This document shows positions 35,013 through 46,140 of a stretch of 64,000 bases of DNA, in pieces. Position 1 is the first letter of the stretch; the number at the start of each line of letters is the position of its first letter. The notes under the pieces were generated by a model that was not told the origin of the DNA, made no database searches, and saw only the letters and a program-made list of their open reading frames with translations. A program made the position numbers and the translations under genes. The DNA is from Cricetomys ansorgei (Eukaryota > Chordata > Mammalia > Rodentia > Nesomyidae), in NCBI GenBank assembly GCA_026225945.1, contig JAMJFZ010001816.1, positions 4,900,501 to 4,964,500 of the forward strand, written 5' to 3'.

Positions 35013-36044
35013 AATAGAGTTAGGAGTAAAAAGTTCAAAGACACATGACAAAGTTTATTCCTGTTTTCTGCAATTAGAGACTCTATTAAAAGTCAACTAT
35101 TTGGGTGAAGGGTTAAGTTATAATGAGTCTCACTGGCGATGATTCCTGCTCCCTTTGCCCTGTCTATAATTATTACCCTTATCTTTCATCAATATTTATA
35201 GGAAAATGTTTTATATTTGGCTGAATCATGATAATTTAGTTTGTCTGGTTCAAGTACAGTTTAAATACAAATTAAGAAAATGCAGATTTACAAAAATGGT
35301 CTAGATGGGCCCATCTCCAAAAGGATATGTATCAGGAATAGATGTTAACTGTATTTTGGTTGGAAAAAATGTCGTGGGAACCCAGACTGATTTATGTGGT
35401 CTATGAACTTCATTAATAGCTTAAGCTTTTATCTGTGACGCTGTCAGAGGTATAATTTAGATTTTCCTACATCCATCCATTTTATTTTTCTTCCAACCTC
35501 GGCCAGCCGTACTTCACATATCTTCCTGGGAAACGTGAACGAGTGTCACCTGGGCATTGTTAGCGCATATGGTGCCAATTAACAGTGTAATTTAGAAGCC
35601 AGCAGAAAAAACAAAATAGCGAACCTCTAAAGGTGAGGTTCAGTGATTCACTGGCTTCCTTCACTCACTTACCACTTATCATCTGGTGGAAATGCTGCAC
35701 GTTATACGATTGCCCTACAACCTCTCTCTCTCTAAGCTCTCACTAATATCCCAGCGCCCTGCTCTCATGAGTAAGCATTATCCATGAGTCTTTGGCAATA
35801 ATTGAGCACCCTGAAGGCCAGCCTGAGGTTTTCCTCTAGAAGAAAGGACCTAGTGCATAGGATCTGCCTTAAAGGAGGCTTGGGCATTGCTGTAGGTTAC
35901 AGTGGTCCTCGAAGGTGACTTGCACGGTCTTGGTAAGACTTAGGTTAAAGCATGGGAACTGGGAACATTTCACGAGGCCAAGGAACGTTCGGATACAGAT
36001 GGGGGTGAGGTTGCTAATCTGCTAATTTTAAGAACGGTGGTCCA
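35013..36044. other. Single-copy intron sequence
   Basis: Nothing recognisable was found here. Confidence 0.4.
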
Positions 36045-36050
36045 GGTGGG

Positions 36051-36375
36051 TGTTGGGGAAGTTTATTTTTAGTTACGTTTAAATTGTTTTATGCACTTTT
36101 GGGTGAGGGACTGCCTAGGTTTTTGACATTTTGTATTGTCTGCAGGTGTTGGATTAATGTGGGGGATGCTGATTGTAATGATCTGCACATGGTATCAGCA
36201 AAATGCCTGAGGTGTTCTCAATGATTAAAATAACTGAACTGAGACGCTCGGGGTTACACTGTCCATCGAGTATGGAGCTGGCCATGACAGTGGTTCCCTC
36301 TGCTGAGGTCTGAAAGACTTTGAACATATGAGAATGCTTCCTTGTCTTCTTTGGTGTAGCAGCCCAACTGCTAGA
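36051..36375 (+). repeat. 5' LTR of the ERVK-like element
   Basis: It starts TGTTGGGGAAG and aligns with the 3' LTR and both solo LTRs. Its last bases have decayed from the expected CA. Confidence 0.83.
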
Positions 36376-37662
36376 AATGGTGCACCAACGTGGCGCCTGA
36401 CATCACGCCAGATAATGCAATGTAAAGACAAAGAAGAAACTCCAGACCTCGCAGATTCTGGCAAAGTACACTCAGGGAAGCTACCAGAGGATAGAGATTA
36501 AGGTATTAATTGAAGGCGTCTGAAGGAAGAGCAGAGAAAGGAAATAAGCCTCTATGAAGAGAAAAGGCCGTGAAATTAATAAATAAATGAGGGAAAAGCT
36601 CCGAGGTGACAGCCACAGAACAGAGGCCTTTAGAGGAAGACATTTTCATGGTGAAAACAAAAAATTCAGGTGGGAGCAGGAAAAAGCAAGGCTCTTGATG
36701 CTTTTCCTGATCATGGAGCCGGTGCTCCTTCTTGCTGCTGCTGGTAGCATGCTGATTCACAAACTGACTTTTCTGATAGCTGCGCTGTATTATGTGTGAA
36801 GCTCAAGATGTTGTGTTTGAGATTTATGGAAGGGGTTGTATGTTTCCCCATAGTGGTGGTGTAAAAGGATGCCAACTGCCAAGACTTTGCCAGATATTCT
36901 TCCCACCGGCCCAGGACCCCCAGCTGTTGTGGAAACCACAGTTTAGAGCCAAAAAGCTGCTTAGTTAAACCAAACAGTTTTATTTTTCCTTGCAAATCTG
37001 TCTACAAGCAGTAACTCCACACCATGAGGGAACTCTTCCTGCAGATAAGGACTAGTTGTTTTTCCAGCAAACCAGACTCTATCTTAAAATCTGGAAAGCG
37101 TTTCCTCAGGTCAGCACACACAAGCTGTTCTCTAGAACTGGCCAAGGAGGGATCTCATGCTGTAGCCTAACTTGGTACTATAAGAATTAACCCAGGTGGT
37201 GCTAGTTTTAAAGGCAAGAAGGGGTCATGGAGAGCAACTGAGGCTTTGCACTGTGAGAGGCCAGGAAAGGCCATTGGTGAAGGTGCAGCCCAGTTTCAGC
37301 AAGGGGCTCCAGCAGTGTTTTGCAAATGCCATTATCATGGGATGACCACCAAGAACAACAGCAGCAGTGGTATGAGCCAGCCAGACCCTGGAGGACAAAT
37401 AATGTTTTCTTCAGAGGGCAGAGCCAGAGAAGTGAAGATTCCTTTGAAGGAGCCTGGAAGATCATGAGTGAATTCTAGATAATTGGACATTGATTTTTTT
37501 TTCCTGTCAAAGACATTGTGAAAAGCTTGATAGATGTTTGATATCATTTGGTCATGTGCATAAGAAGCTTCATAATTGCTCCTCTTATAAGTAGTTTTGC
37601 TGGTGTAGTGTTAAATTGTGTTGTAAAGATAAAGCAAAGTTTTTAAGACAGAAAAGAGGAAA

Positions 37663-37980
37663 TGTTGGGGAAGTTCATCTTTAGTTCTGTTTATTTTATG
37701 CACTGTTGGGTGAGGGGCTGTCTAGGGCATTTTGTGTTATCTGCAGGTGTTGGGTTTCTGTGGGGGTTGTTCAATTGGTAATGATCTGCACGTGCTCTCA
37801 GTAGAAACCTAAGGAGTTCTGAGTCAGTAAAAACCACCTGAGCTCAGATGCTCAGGGCTCCACTCTGAGTATGGCGCTGGCCAGGACGATGGTTCCTTCT
37901 GTGGAGGTCTGGCGGGGTTTGTACCAATGAATATGCCTCCTTGTCTCCTTGCTGAGTCACCACAGCAGGTAACCACCACA
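37663..37980 (+). repeat. 3' LTR of the ERVK-like element
   Basis: It starts TGTTGGGGAAG directly after the purine tract AGAAAAGAGGAAA and ends CCACCACA. Confidence 0.85.
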
Positions 37981-37986
37981 GATGGG

Positions 37987-39433
37987 CCCAGTGTAGTCAC
38001 AAGCCTGTGTATAGAGGAAGAGGGTTTGAAGGAACACTCGGTTAAGGATACTTGTTTTGCAGATGGAAGGCAGGAGAGTGAGTCAAGGTGTCAGTGGCCA
38101 TTAGAAGGTGGGGAAGTAAAGTTTCTCCTAGAATTCAGGACAGATGACTTGTAGATGATTTGTAAACCTGTGAGATAATAAAGCGGTGTCATAGGAATCT
38201 TATTGCAGCACCAGGAAGCTGACACAGGGGAGTGCCAGCCCCACAAGATAACGTATGATCTTGGACTGGACTGGTGACCTTAGATGCCAAATGACTTTTC
38301 CTCTGGGAAAAATACAGACACTGAGACCTTGTAGTTTGTTTTATGTGAGAATTTGGTATGATAATATTTGCAAAGTGCTTCAGTGTGCTACCTGACCTAA
38401 AGTAAAAACTCAGTAGTAGGAAATAGTAGTCAGTCGAAGGACCAGTTGACATAGTATAAGAACTGAAAATTGCCGTGCAGGGGACAAGGGACATTAGAGA
38501 AATAATGTGACCTTGAGAGAGCCCATAGGGCCTTGGGGGACAGACTTGCTGCTCAGTTAGCTAAGGCTCATGTTAGGAAGAGAGAAGATGGACTGTGCGC
38601 TAAGCAGGTGGATTTTGGGGCAGCGTCTTACCATTACAAGGGCTGAGACTTTGAACGCGATTCAAGTGAGTCAGTTCGGAGAATCTGCAAGTCCTTGGGC
38701 TGGAGAAGTTTGAATCAGGGCTGATGATCTTGGCTCTCTCGAGTGTGTGGGGTGGGGGTGGGGCAGAGGCCTTCCAGAAGGAAGTGCTCAGTCCCAGCTA
38801 GTTCTCAAACATTGCCAGGCAATTTGCCCTCAAGTTTGCTTCATAGAAGCTCTTTTTGCATTGTTATGTGCTTTTTTGAAAGCAGCTAATGTGCTTGCTG
38901 GACTTTGGAGCACAGAACCCTGTTAGCACACATTGTAGCATTTTTAAAAAAGCAGGTGAGTTTTAGAACGACTTTACCTCCGATATAAAGCGTGATTTGA
39001 GTAGTGTGTAAAATCCCCAACTCATGCGGCTATTGGACAAATCGTTACTGCTTCTGTGAAGGCCTCTGCATCCCAGGTTAACTAAACATGTGGGCAACCA
39101 GCCTTTACCAGAGTGCTCGACCCTTTTCCCCTTGGCTTTTTGCTGCCCAGGCTTGCTGGCTCTCAGCTCTGCCTCACTGGCTGTGGTGCCTTTTTCTCTT
39201 GCTTTGCCAAGCAGTGCTGGCAAAAATCAGTTGCCAGGCTGCTGGCATTGCAGCCGTGGATAATCTCCCAGTCCCTCCGCGTCTCTTGGCAGTTCCTCCA
39301 ACGAGGGGCAGTTCCTCGCTGCCCCCTTTCCTGTTCTCTTGTGTTACAAAACCTATCCGCTGCCCTCGGCCTCGGCTCTGCTGCTCTGAGCAGTGAGCAA
39401 GGTCTTTTCTTGGATAACCAAGAAAACAAAAAG
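37987..39433. other. Single-copy intron sequence
   Basis: Nothing recognisable was found here. The region 39088-39420 is GC-rich and gives overlapping ORFs of 86-130 codons on both strands, without family features. Confidence 0.4.
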
Positions 39434-39570
39434 AGTGGGTTACACCTGTAATCCCAGGACTCAGGAAGCTGAGACAGGAGGATCTTGAATTTGAGTCCCA
39501 TCTGGGCAATTTATATATATGTATATTATATACATATATAATGAAGTCCTGTCTCAAGCAAATCAACAGA
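39434..39570 (+). repeat. Old B1-like SINE (plus) with a TA insertion
   Basis: CACCTGTAATCCCAGGACTC and GAGACAGGAGGATCTTGAAT are followed by a TATATA tract and GTCCTGTCTCAAGCAAA. Confidence 0.75.
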
Positions 39571-39741
39571 AAAGGGATGAGGCTAGCTGCTTTCTTTCCT
39601 CATAAGTAAAATGTAAAGCTGGATTTCTGATGAATATCTGTACATATACGATACTCATAAAATGTGTGTGTATTTGCTCATAGCTGTGTTTATTGTATTT
39701 GTTATTATTTAAGCAACTTAAGCGAAATAAATTAAAAAGCA

Positions 39742-39862
39742 AGGACTAGCCAAACATGATACACTTAGAAGGCTGAGGCAGGAGAATTGATGTGAGTTCA
39801 AGGCCAGTCTGGGCTCTCTAGTAAATCTGAGGCAAGTGAGAATCTCTCACAAAACATCCCCC
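39742..39862 (+). repeat. Old B1/proto-B1 SINE (plus)
   Basis: GGCTGAGGCAGGAGAATTGA and TTCAAGGCCAGTCTGGGCTC are recognisable. Confidence 0.75.
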
Positions 39863-41112
39863 AAAGCAGCCAGGTCTAGCTGATCAAATTGTGACCCTAC
39901 TGCTCTCTTTAATGGGATGCGTGTAGTTAAAATGCAAATTTGGATATATTTTAGACACTTTGATACTTACTGGTTGTTTAAAAATAATTTTGATCACTAT
40001 TTATAGATCGCTTATAGAATTCAAGTACTTCTAGGAATGGTATAATACGGACTGTAACCTCTCTAGGGACTGTAAGTATGTGGAGAACATTGAGTTCTAT
40101 TTGATATTGTTTTTGTCTGTTTGCCTCTCAAGACAGGACTTCTGGGGACTATTCCTGTAGCATGGGCTGTGCTTGAGCAGGTCTGGGATGAAACCCAGGT
40201 TTCCATGTGTCTGTTCCTTTCCTGGGCAGAGCCAGGGACACTGTTTTGTGACCTTGCTTATGAGAAGCAGCTAGGCTACTGCTTTCCTTGCTTCCTTGCA
40301 TATCCCCATGTATCATCTTCATGTGAGTGACCCTTCATTTACAGGAACTGACTGCTGACTGGTGTCTGCAAACCATTGCTCACCAGATGGATTCAAAGGA
40401 TGCCTACCTGTGCATTGCTGACTTACACCTGCGAATATTTTGAGACTTCAGTACTTCATCAGAATAGGAAAGGAATTAGGGTTTCTAAATCTCTGGGCCT
40501 AAGTTAATGCATGGCATGTATTCTTCGGTATTTTAAGTTTGGTTTACAGTAGGCTTGTCCCCTTTTGTTATTTCTAAAGCCACAAGAAGACTGGGGAGTA
40601 GGACTTCAGATGCTGTCTCCTGGGAGCTTTGGATGAAGCTTTGCGGAGCTCTCAAGGCAGATCCGTAAGCACAGCTGAAATCACTTTAGCCTACTCATCT
40701 GTGATGAATCCTTTTATCGGCCTTGTCTATTCAATCTCTTATTTCAGACAGACATTTCTTGACCTTCTCAGCACAGGAAATAGTGCCAGAGAAGGGATTT
40801 CCATGTCTGGTTTTCCACTGAGGATCTGTCATGTGTAGGACTCTGGGACATGGTGTATCCTCTCTGCCCTTTGGAAGTCAGCACTTACTATTTATCACTG
40901 AAGGCTTTGTTTGTTTGTTTGTTTCCTTAGTTTTGATCCCTCAAGAAACAGTGAAAGGGTCTTAGGACAGGATAAGAGTCTATGTGATGTAGTATATTTT
41001 AATGAGGACATAGACTTTTGATAATGATTGATTTGATGTAGGACAGAAAAGAGATCTGGAATATAGTATTATTCATGTAAATTAGACTATGCACAACATT
41101 TTAATATGTGTA
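39863..41112. other. Single-copy intron sequence
   Basis: A short (GTTT)n run lies at 40906-40924. Nothing else is recognised. Confidence 0.4.
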
Positions 41113-41640
41113 AATATTTGTGTGTGTGCATGTGTCTGTGTGTGTGTGTACTTGTGCATGTGTGCATGTATGCATGCATGTACAGGCAAGAGAGCAGCCT
41201 TGAATGTTCTCCAGGAGCCATTCACCTTAAAAGAATATGATTAGTTGTATGCATACCTGTACGACGTACGTGTGCGGGTATGCACATGGCATGCAGGAGG
41301 CGGTCTGAGGCCAACTTTGTGAAGTCAGTTCTCTTCCACCTCCTTAACTGGACTCAGGGATCAAACTCAGGTCACCAGGCTTGCATGGCCACTGCTTGTA
41401 TCCACTGAACAATCTCATAGGCTCTATCCACCTAGCTTGGTTTTTAGGACTGCGTTTCTCATTGGCTTCTGTTCACTGAGCAGATAGGCTGCTCCGCTAT
41501 CAAGGTCCAGATTCTCCAGTGTTGGGACTACGAGTGTGCGCCGCCAAGTCTAGTGTTTGTACATGGGTTCCTGGGGTCAGACTCTGGTCTTCCTACTTCT
41601 ATAGTGAGTACTTTATTGACTGAGTGTTCCCGTCCCCCCC
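41113..41640 (-). repeat. B4-type SINE (minus) split by a later SINE
   Basis: The GT-rich 3' part (41113-41227) ends CAGGAGCCATTCACCT. The element resumes at 41424 with CTATCCACCTAGCTTGG, GTTGGGACTACGAGTGTGC and an antisense head near ATTGACTGAGTGTTCCC. Confidence 0.78.
41228..41423 (-). repeat. B3-type SINE (minus) inserted in the B4
   Basis: AAACTCAGGTCACCAGGCTT and CACTGAACAATCTCATAGGC mark an antisense B3. The flanks CCATTCACCT (41218-41227) and CTATCCACCT (41424-41433) match at 8 of 10 and are the likely target duplication. The left one is followed by TAAAA, typical of an L1-endonuclease nick site. Confidence 0.78.
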
Positions 41641-41692
41641 CACCGCCGTTTTAAAAAGAACATTACATTTTTAAACACACTGGAGAGGGCAC

Positions 41693-42140
41693 CTCTTAGA
41701 AATAATTTGTTGAGCAGAAATTCACATAACGTTAATTTCAAAGTTAATCCTGTAGTACTATTTATAGTAACATGTAATTACTGAACATTTCAGGACTTGA
41801 AAGTAAAACCTTTTGATCATTAAGTAGTTTCTCCCTGTTTCCTTCTTCCTGCAGCCCTTGGCAACCACCAACTTTCCTTCTGTCTCTAGGAGCATGGCCA
41901 TTTTGGATGTTTCATTGAAATGGCACACCTTTTGAGTGCTGGCCTCGTTCGCTCAGTGTAATGCTTTGGGAATTCAGTTCACCTGTGGAACGTGTTTGTA
42001 TTCTGTGGCTTTTATGGGTGAACAACAATCTCGCTTGCTGACACTGCAGCGTGGGCATCCATCCGCTTGTCTGTTAATGGGCACGTGGGCTGTTTGTGGT
42101 CTGTGCTGTGGCTCGTGCGACAACCAGCATGAACTTGGCT
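41693..42140 (-). mobile_element. Ancient L1M fragment (minus)
   Basis: CAGAAATTCACATAACGTTA, GCAGCCCTTGGCAACCACCA, a TTGGATGTTTCATTGAAATG block and GGGTGAACAACAATC correspond in order to antisense mammalian L1M. The same family appears at 15630-16845. Confidence 0.7.
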
Positions 42141-43009
42141 GAGCATCTCTTTTGGTTCTTTCGGATGTAGAACCTTCTGAAGGGGAAGGCATGGAAGTGA
42201 GCGTGGGATTGGGCTGAGGGAGAAAATAGTAAAATCACAAAAGAGAGCATCCTTGTGTTGGCTGATAAGAGCTTAACGAGACAGGTATGGCTAATTCAAC
42301 TTAGGCTCCTGACCTCCTTCCCAACACTTTCTATCTCTGATAAGGGAACAAGAAAATGTGCTAAAGCAACGTGAGAATATGTTCCTGGTGAAGCACTTCT
42401 AGAAGGTACCTGGCTTGAAAGGCTCAGAAGGGGAGACTTTAGCGAAGGCTTCCTCTCCTGGCCCGTGGTTGGAATGTTTGTCAGCCTCATGTCCTCCCTG
42501 TCCATTTTATGATGAAGACAGAGCCCAGTCTATCGGGACGTGCGCTTGTACTGGACAATTATGTGATGAGGAGGGACACAATTTATATTTGGGCCCAGCA
42601 GGATGTGAGAGCTGTTTCCTGCCCACCTCGTCCTGCTCCAGGGAGTGAGAGTTCTCAGGCATGGGGCACAGTGGTAGCGTCAGAAGGAGAGGCAGGTGGC
42701 TTGACCAGGAGGCTGACTGTCAGCGTGAGTGAAAGGTCTGGGTTTGGGTAATTTTTGCCGAGCGCCAGTCTCTTTGTCGTTGGTTTACGCTTCAGTCCTC
42801 CGGACGTTAGGGTCACTAAAGGTGCTGCATGTCACTGTCAAATTCACGTAGTTTTCATTCCTTGTGATTGCAGCTCACTGTAGCACTCCTCTCTGCTTCT
42901 GGAAACTTCCTCTCTTTCCTCCTGAGTCATGATACTTTCTTTTAGTCTTATTTCTCTGGGTGCTAGATCTTTCTTGCCTCTTTTAGTTGCCCTTTAAATG
43001 CTGCAGTTG
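42141..43009. other. Single-copy intron sequence
   Basis: Nothing recognisable was found here. Confidence 0.4.
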
Positions 43010-43250
43010 ATTGGGGATGCTCCCTTCCCTCCTTCCCTCTCTCCCTTCTTCCCCCTTTTTTCCTTTCCTGTTGTCTGTTCTGGAAATCCAATCCAGAGCC
43101 TTGTGATGCTGAGGAAAGGCTCCCTGCTGAGATACACTTTAGTGTTTTCTTTCCTTCCTTCCTTTTTTTTTTTTTTTAAATCTGGAAACAGTGTACCACT
43201 GTGTAGCCCAGGCTGATCTCCAGCTCACGATCTTGCTTTTTCCAAGATGA
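43010..43250 (-). repeat. Pyrimidine tracts and B1/B4-like SINE remnants (minus)
   Basis: CCTT/TTCC-rich runs surround a fragment with CTGTGTAGCCCAGGCTGATC, the antisense of a proto-B1 arm. Confidence 0.6.
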
Positions 43251-43329
43251 CTCATCTACAACGTTGAATTCAACTACAGCCAATGCATGCATGACTCCCT
43301 AAGCCATATTTTTGAGCAACAAGTGCTCT

Positions 43330-43545
43330 TACATTTAGATCCATTTTATGTGCACAGATGTTTTGCTGTATGTATGTTTGTGAACTATGTAGGTGCAGTG
43401 CCCTCAGAAATTCATGAGTAGGCATCATGTCCCTAGAACTAGAGTTATAGATGGTTGTGAGCTGCCATATTGGTGTTGGGAACCAAACTCAGGTCCTCTG
43501 GAAGAGCAGCCAGGGCTCTTAACCATGGAGATATCTCTCCAGCTC
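43330..43545 (-). repeat. B3/B2-type SINE (minus)
   Basis: GGGAACCAAACTCAGGTCCT, GAAGAGCAGCCAGGGCTCTT and an antisense head ending ATATCTCTCCAGCTC. Confidence 0.83.
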
Positions 43546-44957
43546 TTCTTAAATTATATATCAAAATCAAATATTTCTATGGGCTCTGAAATTGATTTCT
43601 TGCTAGCTGGATATCGTGACCAGGACATCTAAAGTTCAGTATCTCTATATGCTCTTATGTTCCAAATTAACAATATTTTATGCTCCTTATTGTAAAGTAT
43701 TACGATAGCCAGCTTCCGAGGTGATTCTCCCGTCCTGATAAATCACTCCTGTATACTTAGGAATTATACCCAATTAGCCAGGTCTAGTACGGAGTTTTCA
43801 CTTTTGTAGTGAGAATTCCAGAGTGCTGAAGACCAGTCTAGATTCTTCTTTCTGATTATAGCAAAACCCCAGAGGAGAGAGAAAGGGAAAGACAGAGTGA
43901 TAGACACAAGGCACATGGGCATTACCGGTATTGACAACTATCCAGAATCTTGAGTCAGTAAATGTTGGAATTGAGAAATAGTTTTCAGGCATAGATCAAA
44001 TTCAGAGCATTGGCAGGAAAACCAGGTTAAAGATGAACCTGAGGGTGTGGTTACAAAATCCTTGAGTTCCTAGAAAGATAGAAGGTAGTGCCTGGAACTG
44101 TCCAGTCCAGCAATAGGGTTTCTAAGATGCTGCAGGGTGTTGTCCCTTGACCTTCCCAGAAGATTAGAGAAGTCTTCTCCCCAGGTCCAGGAGTATGGCT
44201 TTCTTCGAAGGCAGTGAAGACTAGTCAGATTTTCAGCAGAGCCATCTTACCTTTGAGAGGGAACTGTATTTACAGAAGCACTGCCAGCCTTCAGGAAAAG
44301 ATCCAGAATCTTTAGTTGTCCCCAAATATCTACAGGAAAGACAGAAAGCAGACCAAGAAGGCGACACAGCTTCCCACATGGGCTACTTTGCAACGGAAAA
44401 AGGAAGATGAAATTTAAGGAGAGATGAAGATTCTGGAGTGAGGAGCCAGAAACTAGAAAGACAGGTCCCTGGCTTTGGGTCCTGATGGAGGGAGGACCCA
44501 GCATGTCTAGGCACAGGGGACTCTCATGTGCCTTTAGTTTCTCCACACCTTGATTTGGAGTGTGGAGAATATTTGTGGTTCATTTGTCCCCCCACAGACT
44601 CACGCCTCCTACTCCTTCTGTTGTGTTTGCCTTTATTTATCCCCATAGCAACACTGTAAACAAAAGGAGCTATTTAGATACCATTAGGATTCGTCTTTTT
44701 TTTTTTTTTTTCTTCCTTTTTTTTTTTTGGTTTGATTTTGAGATGTCACCTTTGGCATCACATGTATTTAAAGCAGGCTCTCATGAGAAGAGGGAGGTAG
44801 CTTTTCATTCATAGGCAATCTGGTTGAGAGGAGCTCCATTCAAAGGCTCTGCTTCAGGAAAGGACACTCGTGTGACCTCATGCTCACCTGCAGCTGAGTT
44901 CGATGAGATTCTAGATTTTGATCTCACCTTGATAGGAGATAAGAATTCGGGGGTTAT
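43546..44957. other. Single-copy intron sequence with a T-rich tract
   Basis: A long T-tract at 44695-44730 precedes a block similar to one near 46930 (see findings). Nothing else is recognised. Confidence 0.4.
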
Positions 44958-44981
44958 GGTCCAGTGAAAGGACTTAGTGGG

Positions 44982-45607
44982 TTGCTGGATAGTTTTATGT
45001 CAACTAGACACAAGCTACAGTCATCTGAGAGGAGGGAACCTCAATTACAATGTCTCCATCTGATCAGGCTGTAGGCAAGCCTATAGACCAATAGTTCTCA
45101 ACCTTTGTAATGCTGTAACCCTTTAATACAGTTACTCATGCTGTGGTGATCCCCAGCCATAAAATTATTTTCGTTGCTACTTCATAACTGTAATGTTGCT
45201 ACTGTAATGTAAATATCTGATATGCAGATGGTCTTAGGTGACCCCTGTATGAAAGGATGGTTTGATGCCCTAACCCACTGATTGAGAACTGCTGCTATAG
45301 GGCATTTCTTAATTAGTGATTGGTTGGGAAAGGCACAGCCCATTGTGGGTGGAGCCATCTCTGGACTGGTAGTCCTGGGTTCTATAAGAAAGCAGGCTGA
45401 GTAAGCCATGAGGAGCAAGCCAGTAAGCAGTACTCCTCTATGGCCTCTGTTTTAATTGCTGCCTCCAGGGTTTTACCATGCTTGAGCTTCTGTTCTGACT
45501 TCCTTCAGTGATAGACTATGGATGTGGAAACATACGTCAAACCCTTTCCTCCCCAAGTTGCTTTGGTCATGTGCTTCATCATAGCAATAGTAACCCTAAC
45601 TAAGACA
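44982..45607 (+). mobile_element. Rodent ERVL-type LTR (plus), solo, carrying a URR1
   Basis: TTTTATGTCAACTAGACACA, GTTCTATAAGAAAGCAGGCT, GACTTCCTTCAGTGATAGAC and TAGTAACCCTAACTAAGACA are the landmarks of a very common rodent LTR (MT2/RMER15-like; exact name uncertain). The flanks GTGGG (44977-44981) and GTGGA (45608-45612) match at 4 of 5, as expected for a 5-bp ERVL duplication. Without the URR1 it is about 420 bp. Confidence 0.8.
45089..45294 (+). mobile_element. URR1 hAT transposon inside the ERVL LTR
   Basis: Ends are CAATAGTTCTCAACC and GATTGAGAACTGCTG, with the diagnostic interior CATAAAATTATTTTCGTTGC and TAAATATCTGATATGCAGAT. The flanking octamers CTATAGAC (45081-45088) and CTATAGGG (45295-45302) match at 6 of 8. 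It is non-autonomous, with no transposase. Confidence 0.92.
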
Positions 45608-45639
45608 GTGGATAAAGGCCCCTGCCACACAAGGCTGAC

Positions 45640-45973
45640 TGTAGTAGTACTCCTACTGGGTGGCTCAGCAAACAGGACAGGGAGGAGCTTTCATGGGTAT
45701 AAAATGCTGCCAGACTGCAGCAGAGGGATCCACTGTCATGGCAAGCACCATATTGAACAATGGAACCCTGATCATATGAGCTCAGGTGTTTTTATTGATA
45801 TAGAACTCCTCAGGCATTCTACTGATAGCACCTGAAGATCACGAGCAATAAACATCTCCCATACAAGTCCAGTACCTGAAGACAATACAAAATGCCAAGG
45901 CCTAGGCAGCCTTTTTCTGAACAGTGTACAAAACAATTATTTTATACATAACTAAAAATAAACTTCCACGACA
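45640..45973 (-). mobile_element. Solo LTR of the ERVK-like family (minus)
   Basis: This 334-bp unit aligns along its length with 3739-4074. It is flanked by GCTGAC (45634-45639) and GCCGAC (45974-45979), matching at 5 of 6. It sits inside a B3 SINE. Confidence 0.87.
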
Positions 45974-46140
45974 GCCGACAACCTGAATTTGATCCCTAGA
46001 ACCCATGGTGGAAAGAGAGAACTGACTCCTGAAAGTTGTTCTCTTGACTTCACATGTGAACTATGGCATACATATATCTATACTAACATACACACATAGG
46101 TACACACCAACACATGCACACACATGCTAAATACACCCCA

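Larger units (their letters stand above)
36051..37980 (+). mobile_element. Complete short non-autonomous ERVK-like LTR element
   Basis: The order is 5' LTR (36051-36375), primer-binding site (36378-36396), interior of about 1.27 kb, polypurine tract (37650-37662) and 3' LTR (37663-37980). The primer site TGGTGCACCAACGTGGCGC resembles the lysine-tRNA site of betaretroviral elements, with two substitutions and an extra A. The flanks GGTGGG (36045-36050) and GATGGG (37981-37986) match at 5 of 6. The interior shows no gag, pro, pol or env similarity and only short broken ORFs, so any mobilisation depended on proteins from other elements. The two LTRs differ at many sites, so the copy is old. I cannot name the subfamily. 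Confidence 0.85.
44958..46140 (+). repeat. B3 SINE (plus) in three pieces, host of two LTR insertions
   Basis: The pieces are about 44958-44981 (GGACTTAGTGGG), 45608-45639 (GTGGATAAAGGCCCCTGCC to GGCTGAC) and 45974-46140 (GACAACCTGAATTTGATCCC, AACCCATGGTGG, CA-rich tail). Joined across the LTRs they follow the B3 order. The leftmost piece is short and the least certain. Confidence 0.72.

Noticed and set aside
36376..37662. Retroviral genes inside the ERVK-like element
   Set aside because: Frames are short and broken and I see no gag, protease, polymerase or envelope motif.
39163..39566. Overlapping ORFs of 112-130 codons on both strands
   Set aside because: GC-rich sequence gives long frames on both strands at once. 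The 3' part runs into a B1-like SINE, and there is no domain resemblance.
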